Source: CAZMGV01 sp964621525 [NCBI: uncultured bacterium]
Lineage (GTDB): Bacteria > JAGRBM01
DNA: 64,000 nt
Assembly: GCA_964621525.1 (NCBI GenBank)
Contig: CAZUMS010000002.1
Location: forward strand, 224,707-288,706
Reading direction: 5' to 3'
In this document: one piece after another, positions 28,101 to 36,238 of the stretch
Layout: each line of letters starts with the position of its first letter
Numbering within the stretch: position 1 is the first letter of the stretch
The notes under the pieces: model-generated
The model's input: the letters and a program-made list of their open reading frames with translations, nothing else
What the model was told of the DNA's origin: nothing
Databases searched by the model: none
Position numbers and translations under genes: made by a program

Positions 28101-28797
28101 TCGCGTGCTCCAGGAATACAGCGATTTAGGGAGCGGCTTCAAGATCGCGAGCTTCGACCTTGAGCTGAGGGGCGGCGGGAATGTGCTCGGAGAAGCCCAG
28201 TCGGGCCATATCGCGGCGGTGGGTTTTGACCAGTATGTGGACCTGCTCGACCGGGCGGTTCACGAACTGAAGGGCCAGGAATACCGGGAGGAAATCGAGC
28301 CGGAAGTCAGCCTGCCCGTCGCCATGCTTTTCCCGGCCCACTACATCCCGGATGTCGGCGAGAAGCTCGTCTACTACAAGAAGCTCTCCGCCGTTCGCAC
28401 GAAGGAAGAACTCGAAAGCGTCCGGAACGATCTGCTGGATTGCTTCGGCCCCATCCCCGATGAAACTGAAAACCTCATTAAATTGATCTCACTGAAGATC
28501 AGATTAAGAAAGCTAAATGTAGCGGAACTCAAGGCAGGAAGCCGCGAAGTGGTCATACGGTTCGCTTTGGGCTCGGATGGAAATCCGCTGACCCCGGACC
28601 CGGAACGGCTGATCAACTTGATTCGCACCGATCCGGTAAGATATCGGGTAACGCCTGACAACCGGTTTGTGGTGCGATACGACGAAATCCGGCCTACGGA
28701 GGTTTTCAGGATCGCGGAGGCCGCACTCAATCTGGTCGAGAAAGAGAAGAGTTCAGGGGAACCTTCTGGAACCAGGAAATTAAAGGTCAAGGAGTAA
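25162..28797 (+). CDS. mfd: Transcription-repair coupling factor Mfd
   Basis: This 1211-residue protein, full length for the family, removes RNA polymerase stalled at lesions and recruits UvrA. Domains in order: UvrB-like module (about 1-330), the RNA polymerase-interacting CarD-like domain with DYVVHSDYGVGRYLG (about 530), the helicase core with Walker A GDVGYGKTE (about 680), DEEHRFG (about 778) and SATPIPRTLQMS, the translocation motif region with QLRGRVGRSNRRGYCYLM, and a C-terminal TRCF domain. TTG at 25162 is the only start codon before the upstream in-frame stop TAG; no strong ribosome site is visible. It begins a four-gene envelope-folding operon plus pdxA. Confidence 0.97.
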   Translation: MKTDDVTRFSPQALAPLLGRRGHFVLGGPKGAAAAWHLAQLYRSGFIPPLVVVPDQPAAEKLRAEWLAFLGIEPEDDALALPTSRKFQILDTWEARPEDDRSPPVEVSANRIAALYQLFARPGEAVVIAPAEALLLRPMPPQIFRSEYDLLMADEAVDFEATVQRFSELGYRRSSRVEDRGEFAVKGSIIDIYPAGYEHPLRLDFDTDRLSSIRFFDTGSQRTLHLTEFDKGLPELVVLPASELLLKDPYRKQALEYLNTERDRDGVDYQTTTRIRDDVANGLLAAGLELLLPAFYGPLPGIDSYLKGRLVVCDPIGCDRAIEDAAVRLKDSYARRFEEHLPMSRYAERFLEPGELRAILEKHKGLELSGLEVYEKLDAREHINIRVLNADRELHPAGLSGEDTPVEGAVRKLAEWKAEGYRILFTVHARSGLERIRNLLESYDLAPLPVDTSVLPSLTRPLTDKELSAPVSEPPRVVTGPLSEGFVIPGERLAVIAESDFFHVPHHRPARQAKRSLESLLSSLQDLKAGDYVVHSDYGVGRYLGLKTVHIDQIPYDVMEIEYYSSDKLLVPVDRFHLVSRYSSAEGNEPPLDRLGGTSWETTKKKAKEAALRLAAELLDIYAQRQVHPSYPSSPPGDDYRRFEAEFEYDETPDQERAISEVLADLETGKPMDRLVCGDVGYGKTEVALRAAYKVVLDGKQVALLVPTTILAQQHYENFHKRLAHHGVRVEVLSRFRNAAEQRDILKRLALGQVDIVIGTHRLLQNDVTFKDLGIVIVDEEHRFGVKHKERLKRLRVVAHFLTLSATPIPRTLQMSMTGLRDFSLIATPPQDRLSIRTVVSRYSDRTIADAIRAEISRGGQVFYLFNRVQGIEERARTLREMLPGVRIEIGHGQMDPARLEKVMLGFLHNEFQVLLCTTIVESGLDIPNANTMIVERADQFGLAQLYQLRGRVGRSNRRGYCYLMLPPGERLQPEAEKRLRVLQEYSDLGSGFKIASFDLELRGGGNVLGEAQSGHIAAVGFDQYVDLLDRAVHELKGQEYREEIEPEVSLPVAMLFPAHYIPDVGEKLVYYKKLSAVRTKEELESVRNDLLDCFGPIPDETENLIKLISLKIRLRKLNVAELKAGSREVVIRFALGSDGNPLTPDPERLINLIRTDPVRYRVTPDNRFVVRYDEIRPTEVFRIAEAALNLVEKEKSSGEPSGTRKLKVKE

Positions 28798-28805
28798 CCA
28801 GTCCG

Positions 28806-29825
28806 ATGCTTTCGATGCGGAAAATGCTGATACCGGCTGCTGTCGCCATGCTCGCCCTCACCGGTGCCTGCAACAAGAACAAGAAGGGTGCAGGCGAAAA
28901 CGCCAAGGGGGAAGATTCCCCGGTCGTTGCCAAGGTTAACGGAGAGCCCGTGCGGCTGAACGCTCTTGAGGAATCGCTTCGCCGGGTTCCATTCCAGCAG
29001 CGGGTCCAGATGTCGCAGGACCAGGCCAAGCTCAAGGAATACGTGAACACCTTCCTTTCGGAAGAGGCCGTGTACATCGAGGCCAAGAAGCGCGGGATCA
29101 CGGAAGACCCCGAAGTCCGGGCCAAGATCGAGAACTACACCAAGCAGATCGCCTCGAACATGCTCCGCCGCAAGCTCATGAATGAGCAGCCGTCGGACGA
29201 GGAGCTGAAAGCCTACTACGACGCCCACGCCGACGAGTTCAAGGAAGAATCCGTCAACATAAGCCGCATCCTGAAGCGGGCCCCGCCGCCGGGCATGCCC
29301 GACACGGTGGCCAAGCGCGCTGAGGCCGAGAAAGAGATCAAGAAAGCCTATGACGCCCTGAAGAAGGGCAAGGGCTGGGATGCGGTCGTCAAGCAGTTCA
29401 GCGACGACCCGCAGGCGATCAAGGATAAGGCCGGCGACCGGGGCAGCGTGCCCGCAGGCGGCCAGTCCCCCGTGGGTCGTGCCATCCAGAATCTCAAGAC
29501 CGGCCAGTACTCCGAACCGTTCGAGTCTCCGGAAGGCTGGGAAATCGTGAAGGTGACCAGCGAGAAGTCGATCGCGGCAAAGCAGTTCGACAACCCGCAG
29601 GTTCGCCGCCAGATCGTGAACAAGATGCGCGTCAAGAAGTTCGACGACTTCAAACAGTCCCTGATCTCCCAGGCCGAAGTGAAGATAGAGGACGCGGTGC
29701 TGTCCAAGGTTGACTTCTCCCTCCCGCCGAACGTGGCGGGCGGCGGTGCGAAGCCTGCAGCCCCTGCCGGCGAAACACCGGCCCCGAAGGTGGAAGGACA
29801 GGCTGGAGCGCCTGCCAACCCCTGA
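28806..29825 (+). CDS. Lipoprotein parvulin-type peptidyl-prolyl isomerase (PpiD/PrsA-like)
   Basis: This 339-residue protein has a lipoprotein signal (AMLALTGAC lipobox, cysteine near residue 23). A SurA-type N-terminal helical chaperone region spans about 40-150 (GEPVRLNALEESLRRVPFQQ). A parvulin domain lies at about 155-250 (SVNISRILKRA, then GWDAVVKQFSDD and GQYSEPFESPEGWEIVKVT). The tail is Ala/Pro-rich. It should help fold exported proteins in the periplasm, anchored by lipid. GGAG lies 12 bases before the ATG. It starts 8 bases after mfd and leads two further isomerase genes. Confidence 0.88.
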   Translation: MLSMRKMLIPAAVAMLALTGACNKNKKGAGENAKGEDSPVVAKVNGEPVRLNALEESLRRVPFQQRVQMSQDQAKLKEYVNTFLSEEAVYIEAKKRGITEDPEVRAKIENYTKQIASNMLRRKLMNEQPSDEELKAYYDAHADEFKEESVNISRILKRAPPPGMPDTVAKRAEAEKEIKKAYDALKKGKGWDAVVKQFSDDPQAIKDKAGDRGSVPAGGQSPVGRAIQNLKTGQYSEPFESPEGWEIVKVTSEKSIAAKQFDNPQVRRQIVNKMRVKKFDDFKQSLISQAEVKIEDAVLSKVDFSLPPNVAGGGAKPAAPAGETPAPKVEGQAGAPANP

Positions 29826-29844
29826 TTCTCTGACAGGTTCACAT

Positions 29845-30822
29845 ATGAATGGAACGGCCCAGGCGTGTGTGCGCTTGGGCCGTTCTGTCATGTTTTCCGT
29901 CCTTGTGCTGTTCCAGCCCGGTTGCGACCGGGATACGCGGAAGTCCGAGCCCATCGTGCTCCGAATCGACGATCGGACGGTAACTCGCCGCGAGTTCGAC
30001 CGGCGAATGCTACCAAAACTGGTGGCCCGGGGGAATCCGCCGCCCGGTTCGGAAGCCTATGCCGATGAGGTCCAGAAACTCCTTAAAGAGGAAGTGGACG
30101 AACAGCTCATTCTCGGTGAAGCCCGTCGGAAGGGGTATACGCTGGATCCGGGCGAGGCAGACCGGGAGGTTGAACGGCTGCTGGCTGCCTATGACCCTGA
30201 AGAACTGGAACAGGAGCTGACCCGCCGGTACCAGACAATCGACCAGTGGCGGGAAGACATGGCACGCCGGCTTCTGCTCCGGAAGGTGATCGCCACTCTT
30301 GCCGGAGAAGTTCCGGCGGTTCAGGAAAGCGAAATCCGTCAGCGTTTTGATACCTTCCGTGGCCGTTACGAACAGGCGGAGCAGTTATCGGTGTCGCAGA
30401 TTCTTGTGAGGACCGAGACGGAAGCCGCGGATGTGCTTCAGCTCCTTCGAAAGAAGAATGTTCCCTTCGGAGATCTGGCCAGGACCCGTTCGATCGCTCC
30501 TGAAGCCTCCCGGGATGGGCTCATGGGCAGCTTTGCACCGGGGGAACTTCCGCCGGAGATCGAGGAACCGGTCCGCCGGCTGACAACGGGCGAAATCTCC
30601 GATGCGATCCGGACCTCGTACGGATATCATATCTTTAGGTTAAACGGGGTGACTCCCGCCGGTCCCGTACCCTATGAGCAGGTGAAGGACCGGATCGCGG
30701 CTGAACTCAGGAATGAACGGCAAGACGCCGCGCTGAACGAGTGGCTGGAACACAGGCGCCGGGAAACCCGGATCGAGATTGCCGACGATGTTTTTCCCGA
30801 TGTATCCAAAGAAAGGAACTGA
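29845..30822 (+). CDS. Second lipoprotein parvulin-type peptidyl-prolyl isomerase
   Basis: This 325-residue protein starts at ATG 29845; the longer open frame upstream overlaps the previous gene. It has a lipobox-like end of a hydrophobic stretch (VLVLFQPGC), a helical chaperone region (RRMLPKLVARGNPPPGSEAY) and a parvulin domain (LSVSQILVRTETEAADVLQL, then GELPPEIEEPVRRLTTGEI and TSYGYHIFRLNGV). It is paralogous to its upstream neighbour. The role should be periplasmic protein folding; the two may divide clients or membranes. It ends one base before the SurA-like start. Confidence 0.85.
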   Translation: MNGTAQACVRLGRSVMFSVLVLFQPGCDRDTRKSEPIVLRIDDRTVTRREFDRRMLPKLVARGNPPPGSEAYADEVQKLLKEEVDEQLILGEARRKGYTLDPGEADREVERLLAAYDPEELEQELTRRYQTIDQWREDMARRLLLRKVIATLAGEVPAVQESEIRQRFDTFRGRYEQAEQLSVSQILVRTETEAADVLQLLRKKNVPFGDLARTRSIAPEASRDGLMGSFAPGELPPEIEEPVRRLTTGEISDAIRTSYGYHIFRLNGVTPAGPVPYEQVKDRIAAELRNERQDAALNEWLEHRRRETRIEIADDVFPDVSKERN

Positions 30823-30823
30823 A

Positions 30824-31822
30824 GTGTCCCGCTGCCTGCCATTCCGTCTGTTTCTGGCTCCGGCCATTGCCGTGGCATTGCTGCATGCGGCCGCAGTCCC
30901 GGCCCGTTCCGATGGGCCAGGCACGCTGGACGGAGTGGCCGTACTCGTGAACGACGAGCCAATCCTTTTCAGTGACGTCCAGGAATTCCGGGAGATGGAG
31001 TATTTCAAGTTCCGGCAGATGAACCCGGGAGTTCCCGAGGCCGATCTTCGCCGGGCGATTGGAGACGGTTCCAGCCGGGCAACCGACGAGCTGATCCGGC
31101 TGGCGCTGGTCGAGCAGGATGCTCTCAAATATGGCCTGGCCGTGAACGAATACGAGACCGACGATGCCATTGAACGGCTCCTCAAGGGACGCGGGATTAC
31201 CAGGGACCAGCTTCTGGCAGAGATTCGGGCGCAGGGCCTCAGCTGGGAGCGTTACCGCCGCGAGGTCCGCTACGCGATCCTGTTCGACCGCCTGAAAATG
31301 TCGTTGATCCGGCCGAGGGTATCCGTGACCGAAGCGGAGGTGAAGGCTTATTACGAGTCGAATGTCCGCCGCGATGTCGAGGAAGCCCGCGTGCAGATGC
31401 TCTTCCTCGCGTATCCACCGCAGGCGGATAAAGACGCGAAGCAGGCTGTCCAGAAGAAGGCTGAAGAACTTCGCAACCGGGCCACGGCCGGTGTCGATTT
31501 CTCCGAACTTGTGAAAACCCATTCCAGCGGTCCGAATGCCAGCCGGGGCGGGGATCTCGGGGTGATCCGCAAGGGATCGATCCTCCCCTATCTCGAAAAG
31601 GCGATCTTCGCGACGGAGCGTGGCTGGTATTCCGAGCTCGTGAGCGACGACCGGGGGGTATACATACTCAAGGTTCTGGACCGGACCGGCGGGGATACGC
31701 GGCCGCTCGAAGAGATGTTTTCCGGGATCAAAACGACACTCGAAAACCAGAAGACCGAAGAAGCCTTCGCCCACTATATCGAAGAGCTGGTTGCCGGGGC
31801 CCGGGTCCAGCGGAACATCTGA
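30824..31822 (+). CDS. surA: SurA-like periplasmic peptidyl-prolyl isomerase/chaperone
   Basis: This 332-residue protein is read from GTG 30824, placed after GAAAGGAA and one base after the upstream stop; longer starts would bury the signal peptide. The signal peptide (FRLFLAPAIAVALLHAAAV) has no lipobox. A SurA N-terminal domain follows (LDGVAVLVNDEPILFSDVQE), then one parvulin domain (RVQMLFLAYPP-type start, GVDFSELVKTHS, SRGGDLGVIRKGSILP). It should be a soluble periplasmic chaperone for outer-membrane proteins. E. coli SurA has two parvulin domains; this has one, as is usual in deltaproteobacteria. Confidence 0.82.
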   Translation: MSRCLPFRLFLAPAIAVALLHAAAVPARSDGPGTLDGVAVLVNDEPILFSDVQEFREMEYFKFRQMNPGVPEADLRRAIGDGSSRATDELIRLALVEQDALKYGLAVNEYETDDAIERLLKGRGITRDQLLAEIRAQGLSWERYRREVRYAILFDRLKMSLIRPRVSVTEAEVKAYYESNVRRDVEEARVQMLFLAYPPQADKDAKQAVQKKAEELRNRATAGVDFSELVKTHSSGPNASRGGDLGVIRKGSILPYLEKAIFATERGWYSELVSDDRGVYILKVLDRTGGDTRPLEEMFSGIKTTLENQKTEEAFAHYIEELVAGARVQRNI

Positions 31823-31827
31823 AGCCG

Positions 31828-32826
31828 ATGCCGCCGCTGCTTGCCATCTCTCCGGGCGATCCCCACGGGATCGGTCCGGAAGTCTGCGTGAAGGCAGTCG
31901 CGGCGCGGCCCGGTTTCCGTTATCTGGTGACCGGTGCAGCGGGCGTCATGACTGAAGCTGTCCGGTGTTTCGCACCCGGGCTCACTGTCCGTAAGGTCCG
32001 TTCGGCAGGCGAGGCGGCAGATCCGGGGATTCTCTATCTTCTGTCGGACGGTCAGCTGGATCTGGAATTCTCTGCGCTTTCCCCGGAATTGCGCGGCCGC
32101 CAGCACGGCCGCAGGATTCATGACTGGATCGTCCGTGCCGCCGATCTGGCGCTTGCAGGTGTAGTGGATGGAGTCGTCACCGCCCCGATCGCCAAGACGG
32201 CATTCAAGGCTGGCGGGATCGACTTCCCGGGCCATACGGAACTGCTGGCAGACCGGAGCGGGACGACGGATTATGCGATGATGCTTTCATGTGAGCGCCT
32301 GAAAGTGGTTCTGGCGACCATTCATTTGCCCCTAAAAGCCGTTTTCAGGGAGCTAACCCCGGAGGAACTGGAACGGGTGATTCGTCTGGCGGCGAGGACG
32401 CTGCCCGGCTGGTTCGGGACAGCAGCTCCGCGTATTGTCGTTGCCGGCTTGAATCCCCATGCCGGTGAGGATGGATTGCTGGGTAGCGAGGAAACCGACT
32501 GGATTGGGCCGCTTGTCCGGCGGCTCTCGGCCGAAGGCCTGCCGGTCAGCGGGCCTTATTCACCCGATACGGTCTTTTACCGGGCTTCCAAGGGAGAATT
32601 CGATGCCGTGGTCGCGCTGTATCATGACCAGGGGCTGATTCCGGTCAAGATGATCGGTTTTGATGAAGGCGTGAATTCGACGCTCGGCTTGCCGTTTATC
32701 CGTACATCCCCGGACCATGGGACCGCATTTGAAATCGCCTGGCAAGGTAAAGCGAACCCTTCCAGCATGATTCATGCGATCGATCTGGCTGCTGCAGCCG
32801 CCGGCAATCGCCGCCGGGATCCGTGA
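31828..32826 (+). CDS. pdxA: 4-hydroxythreonine-4-phosphate dehydrogenase
   Basis: This 332-residue enzyme of the DXP-dependent vitamin B6 pathway oxidises 4-phosphohydroxy-threonine. It shows the family start LLAISPGDPHGIGPEVCVKA, DFPGHTELLAD (metal-site histidine), GLNPHAGEDGLLGSEE (second histidine), ALYHDQGLIPVKMIGF (third) and PFIRTSPDHGTAFEIA. The length is normal. It follows the SurA-like gene by five bases, an association also seen in other proteobacteria (surA-pdxA). It converges on the glutathione peroxidase gene. Confidence 0.95.
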   Translation: MPPLLAISPGDPHGIGPEVCVKAVAARPGFRYLVTGAAGVMTEAVRCFAPGLTVRKVRSAGEAADPGILYLLSDGQLDLEFSALSPELRGRQHGRRIHDWIVRAADLALAGVVDGVVTAPIAKTAFKAGGIDFPGHTELLADRSGTTDYAMMLSCERLKVVLATIHLPLKAVFRELTPEELERVIRLAARTLPGWFGTAAPRIVVAGLNPHAGEDGLLGSEETDWIGPLVRRLSAEGLPVSGPYSPDTVFYRASKGEFDAVVALYHDQGLIPVKMIGFDEGVNSTLGLPFIRTSPDHGTAFEIAWQGKANPSSMIHAIDLAAAAAGNRRRDP

Positions 32827-32833
32827 CGGCCAG

Positions 32834-33322
32834 TTACTTCAGGGCGGTTTCGATGGCCATGACGATCTCAGGAGCGTTCGGTTTCACCTGAGGCCCCCAG
32901 GCGGCGGCAATATCGCCATCTTTCGAGATCAGGTACTTCTGGAAGTTCCACTGGACGTTGCCGGGGGTGAACCGGTTGTGGTCCTTCGATTTCAGGAACT
33001 TTTCGTAGAGCGGATGGGCTTCGGGGCCGTTGACATGGATCTTCTCCATCATGTCGAAGCTTACCCCGTAATTTTTCGTGCAGAACTGTTCGATTTCTGG
33101 TGCACTGCCGGGTTCCTGCGCTCCGAAATCGTTGCAGGGAATGCCGACGATTTTCAGGCCTTTGGGACCAAGCGTGTCGTGCATCGCCTGAAGATCTTTG
33201 TACTGCGGAGTCAGTCCGCAGCGGCTGGCGACGTTCACGACAAGGACCGGATGGCCCTTGTAGGCGGACAGTTTGACGGGTTTCCCCTGAAGGGAGTTGA
33301 GTTCAAAGTCATGGAATTTCAT
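32834..33322 (-). CDS. Glutathione peroxidase (cysteine type)
   Basis: This 162-residue protein is read from ATG 33322; the frame runs on upstream in an unlikely Arg/Pro-rich sequence. It has the peroxidatic cysteine C35 in NVASRCGLTPQY (a cysteine, not selenocysteine), GIPCNDFGAQEPGS with the conserved glutamine, and VQWNFQKYLISKDG with the tryptophan-asparagine pair. It reduces hydroperoxides; enzymes of this type in bacteria often use thioredoxin. No signal peptide. It converges on pdxA. Confidence 0.93.
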   Translation of the reverse strand: MKFHDFELNSLQGKPVKLSAYKGHPVLVVNVASRCGLTPQYKDLQAMHDTLGPKGLKIVGIPCNDFGAQEPGSAPEIEQFCTKNYGVSFDMMEKIHVNGPEAHPLYEKFLKSKDHNRFTPGNVQWNFQKYLISKDGDIAAAWGPQVKPNAPEIVMAIETALK

Positions 33323-33530
33323 CGGTTGATCCTTTCCCTGCTGACTGGCCGTTAAACTAGCGGTTGTCCGAGTGGCCGGGAAGCGAGGGCTACCCCCGTG
33401 TTTTCGATACCACCCGGGAGCCGGCTCGCGAGTCTTTGCCGGGGCTTTACTTTTCCCGGCTGCCTTCCTAAGACGTTGGGGCAGCAATTCAGGTTTCGTG
33501 AGGGAACCATAGAATCAGGGGTTTGCGTCA

Positions 33531-34223
33531 GTGACCGCGGCAAAAGCGAAGAAGAAACCGAAAAAGACGGCGGCAAAGGCCGCAAAATCCGCCCGGAAGC
33601 CGGTTGCCAAGAAGTCTCCCAAAGCGGCTAAAACGGCGAAGGCGAAAGCCCCGGCAGCCCTAAAGCCGGTGGTGCCCGCACCCAAGAAAAGCCCGGTGAA
33701 AACCGTTGCGCCGCAGCCGGCGAAGACTCCGCCTCCAAAGCCCGCCAAGGCTGAAAAGGCGCCGGCTTCATCAGGTAAGGAATCTACCGGGGAGGCCCAG
33801 GCTCCGGAAGTGTTTCACAATCCGTACGGGGCAAGTGACGAGGCTGTCGAGGACACCGGCGAGGCCCTCGGCGTCGTATTCCCCAAGACCGTTATCCGGA
33901 TCTGGAAGGCCGTGAACGGAGCCGAGATCAACGACTGGAAATTCCATCCGGTTCGCGAACCTTCGGGGGGCGCCAGCAAGACCGACATCATCATGATGAA
34001 CGGGGACAACCGGCCCGAGGACCTTTCGGACGACTTTATTACCATCGCGGAACAGGACGGAAACCATCTGGTTCTGGAGAAAGAAGACGACCGGCTGCTG
34101 CCGGAGCTGCTGCTCTGGGACCGGGATAGTGCTGAAGTGGACCTGTATTCCGAAGAGCTTGAAAATTTCGCTGAAGAGGCGGAAGAACTCCGGGACGAGT
34201 TGCTGGCTTCCAGGCGGCGCTGA
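33531..34223 (+). CDS. SMI1/KNR4 (SUKH)-like domain protein with histone-H1-like Lys/Ala/Pro tail
   Basis: This 230-residue protein starts at GTG 33531. Residues 1-90 are Lys/Ala/Pro-rich (AKKKPKKTAAKAAKSARKP), like bacterial histone-H1-like proteins. Residues 100-215 resemble the SUKH/SMI1-KNR4 fold: ALGVVFPKTVIRIWKAVNG, then NDWKFHPVREP, DDFITIAEQDGNHLVLEK and DLYSEELENFAEEAEE. SUKH proteins often act as toxin immunity proteins but also have other roles. No toxin is adjacent, and the basic tail points rather to DNA, RNA or polyanion binding. A TAGAAT box at 33510-33515 could be its -10 element. Confidence 0.65.
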   Translation: MTAAKAKKKPKKTAAKAAKSARKPVAKKSPKAAKTAKAKAPAALKPVVPAPKKSPVKTVAPQPAKTPPPKPAKAEKAPASSGKESTGEAQAPEVFHNPYGASDEAVEDTGEALGVVFPKTVIRIWKAVNGAEINDWKFHPVREPSGGASKTDIIMMNGDNRPEDLSDDFITIAEQDGNHLVLEKEDDRLLPELLLWDRDSAEVDLYSEELENFAEEAEELRDELLASRRR

Positions 34224-34260
34224 TCTGCATCCATAAGAACTTGCGGATGCGGCCTTGATT

Positions 34261-34288
34261 TGAATACGGGAAAATCCCCGATATTCTG
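34261..34288 (+). promoter_or_regulatory. Candidate promoter for the small-protein/porin unit
   Basis: TTGAAT (34261-34266), 16 bases, then TATTCT (34283-34288), each four of six. It lies about 65 bases before the small gene at 34354. The preceding GCATCC-N12-GGATGC inverted repeat (34228-34251) is close to the stop of the SUKH-domain gene but lacks a U-run. Confidence 0.4.
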
Positions 34289-34353
34289 TCCAAACGCAAG
34301 CGATCCTGCAGAGGGCTTTGGGGCACGTTCCCCACTTGAGTTGAAGGCGCGGC

Positions 34354-34620
34354 ATGCCGACTTACAAGGGATATCATTTCGTCATCAAGGTTTCGGCCGA
34401 GGAGATCGTGTCGATCGATCCCCAGACCCGCAAACGGGTGAAAGTACCGGGCTTTGTGGCTCACTGCTCCGAGATGATCGATCCCCAGGGCCGCAAGCTC
34501 TGGGTAACTGTTCCACCGCACCAGATTCCGCCGGCATCGGATCCGGACAAGGATTCGGCCATCAAGCTGCTGGCCGACCGGATCAAGAAGTTCGTGGAAG
34601 ACCGCCCCGCTATTAACTGA
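34354..34620 (+). CDS. Small conserved-looking hypothetical protein
   Basis: This 88-residue protein has no signal peptide or membrane segment. It reads as a small alpha/beta fold with alternating strands (YKGYHFVIKVSAEEIVSIDP, VPGFVAHCSEM, KLWVTVPPHQIP) and a C-terminal helix (DSAIKLLADRIKKFVED). GAAGG precedes the ATG. Codon use is like that of its neighbours. I do not recognise the family. It lies 9 bases before the porin gene and could be co-transcribed, which says little about its job. Confidence 0.6.
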   Translation: MPTYKGYHFVIKVSAEEIVSIDPQTRKRVKVPGFVAHCSEMIDPQGRKLWVTVPPHQIPPASDPDKDSAIKLLADRIKKFVEDRPAIN

Positions 34621-34629
34621 ATCCCAACA

Positions 34630-36234
34630 ATGACAACCGGTAAGGGCTCGCCAAGCAGGCTCTGGCGCTATACGATCCCGGCCGGTCTCATCGGACTGGC
34701 CCTGCTGATGGCCGCTCCAGCGGCTGGCCTTGCTGCCTCCGGGCCCGCGGCACCAGATGGCACCGGTCCCTTGCAGGGGAATTGCCGTTATGATTTCGGT
34801 CTGGTCTGCTCGTCGGCTGACGGACAGCAGCAGTTCCGGTTCAACTTCCTTGTCCAGTTCGGATTTCAGGGGCTGTTCGCAAAGAAGGGGCCGGCCGGGA
34901 ATGTGGCTCCGGGCCTGGCTTCAGTCTCTGTCGACGACGATTTTTATTCATTCGGAGTTGCCCGGGGTCGGCTCATGCTGTCCGGCCAGTACGGGGATTC
35001 GTTCCGGTTCCGGGCTTATCTGGAATGCATGGCCGGCGAAGACTGCGCAGCCGATCAGATCTGGGGGAACTGGAAGACCGGCAGCCTGTTCGGAATCGAT
35101 TTTGGACAGTTCAAACGGTTGGTAGCACTCCAGCATTCCATGGGGCCGACACAGCTCGCTTTTGTGGACGAAGCGGCCTTCGTGCGCGCGGCAGGCGGCG
35201 GTTTAGGCATCGGTATCAGACCCTATGTTGAGTACGACCGGTACCGGGTGTCTTTTGCGATCCTTAACGGTAGCCGCTTTACCAGTGGCCCGAACGGGAT
35301 CAACGGGGATCTGGACCGGTTCAACTATACCTTGGCTATCGATGCCCGTCTGATCGGGGAACCGTTCGACTGGGATCAGTTCCATTTCCAAAAGGCCCCG
35401 GCCGCCCTTCAGGCTCGGGGGTGGATCGCCTGGGAAACCCTCAAAGGCGATTCGCTGCCGTCAGTCGATTTTGGCGGAGGCCGGACGATTAACCTGAGAG
35501 GTGAACTGGTGGATGCAGGGCCCGGCGAAGCACTCGGCCCCAATTGCCCCAAGTACCTGTATCTCTCCGGCAGCCTTCATGGCACGCAGCAATGCACCGG
35601 CGTCGATTTCCCTGCTTCGTTCTGGGACCATTTCTACGGACAAGGCGCCAAATTCACACACACCAGTCTCGGAGGTGCGGTTCTGGGCAAGCTGGGAGGG
35701 GCATCGCTCCTGACGGAGGTGAACTACCGTCACTACACATTCGCCCATTCCGGCGAGCATTTTGGAGATTTTGCATATCTGATCGAAGGTACGTACCTGC
35801 TCACGCCCGAAGTCGGTTTTGGCCTCAGGTGGGAACAGGTGATTCTGGCCGATGGAAGCTTTCCGGCCCTTGTGGCTGGAAGGGATCCTGCCTGTGCGGT
35901 CACTCCGAATCCGCCGTCCCCTGCCTGTCCCAGGAATATTCCCGGTGCTCCCCAGAATACGGACTTCAGGGATTTCACATCCTGGGGGGCTTCCGTGAGT
36001 TACTTCGTCTGGAAGCACCGGCTGAAGATCGTTGCAGACTATCTCCACTACGAACTCCCGTGGCGGGCAGGGGGCCCCGTTACTGCCGCACCCGGAGGAG
36101 TCAGCTATCCGAAAGCCACCGACACCTCGCTGGCTGCGCTTCCTTCCACCGGGAAATCGCGCCTGCAGAAATTCCAGCTTTCCGGGGATTCGAGCCCCGA
36201 GCAGGTCAGGGCTCAGGTTCAGGTGATTTTCTAG
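34630..36234 (+). CDS. Outer-membrane porin (OprO/OprP-like)
   Basis: This 534-residue protein has a signal peptide (TIPAGLIGLALLMAAPAAG) and many alternating amphipathic strands with aromatic girdles (FRFNFLVQFGFQGLF, FRFRAYLECM, VSYFVWKHRLKIVADYLHYE). It ends in a C-terminal phenylalanine (VRAQVQVIF), the usual outer-membrane barrel signal. The start and strand pattern resemble phosphate-selective porins O and P. It contains paired cysteines in two loops, probably disulfides. The substrate is not readable; phosphate selectivity is a family label only. It begins 9 bases after the small gene. Confidence 0.8.
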   Translation: MTTGKGSPSRLWRYTIPAGLIGLALLMAAPAAGLAASGPAAPDGTGPLQGNCRYDFGLVCSSADGQQQFRFNFLVQFGFQGLFAKKGPAGNVAPGLASVSVDDDFYSFGVARGRLMLSGQYGDSFRFRAYLECMAGEDCAADQIWGNWKTGSLFGIDFGQFKRLVALQHSMGPTQLAFVDEAAFVRAAGGGLGIGIRPYVEYDRYRVSFAILNGSRFTSGPNGINGDLDRFNYTLAIDARLIGEPFDWDQFHFQKAPAALQARGWIAWETLKGDSLPSVDFGGGRTINLRGELVDAGPGEALGPNCPKYLYLSGSLHGTQQCTGVDFPASFWDHFYGQGAKFTHTSLGGAVLGKLGGASLLTEVNYRHYTFAHSGEHFGDFAYLIEGTYLLTPEVGFGLRWEQVILADGSFPALVAGRDPACAVTPNPPSPACPRNIPGAPQNTDFRDFTSWGASVSYFVWKHRLKIVADYLHYELPWRAGGPVTAAPGGVSYPKATDTSLAALPSTGKSRLQKFQLSGDSSPEQVRAQVQVIF

Positions 36235-36238
36235 GTTT

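Noticed and set aside
33355-33440. tRNA-Ser-like start (TGTCCGAGTGGCC) before the SUKH-domain gene
   Set aside because: The D-arm words look right but acceptor, anticodon and T-arm stems do not pair, so it is not a functional tRNA and probably chance.
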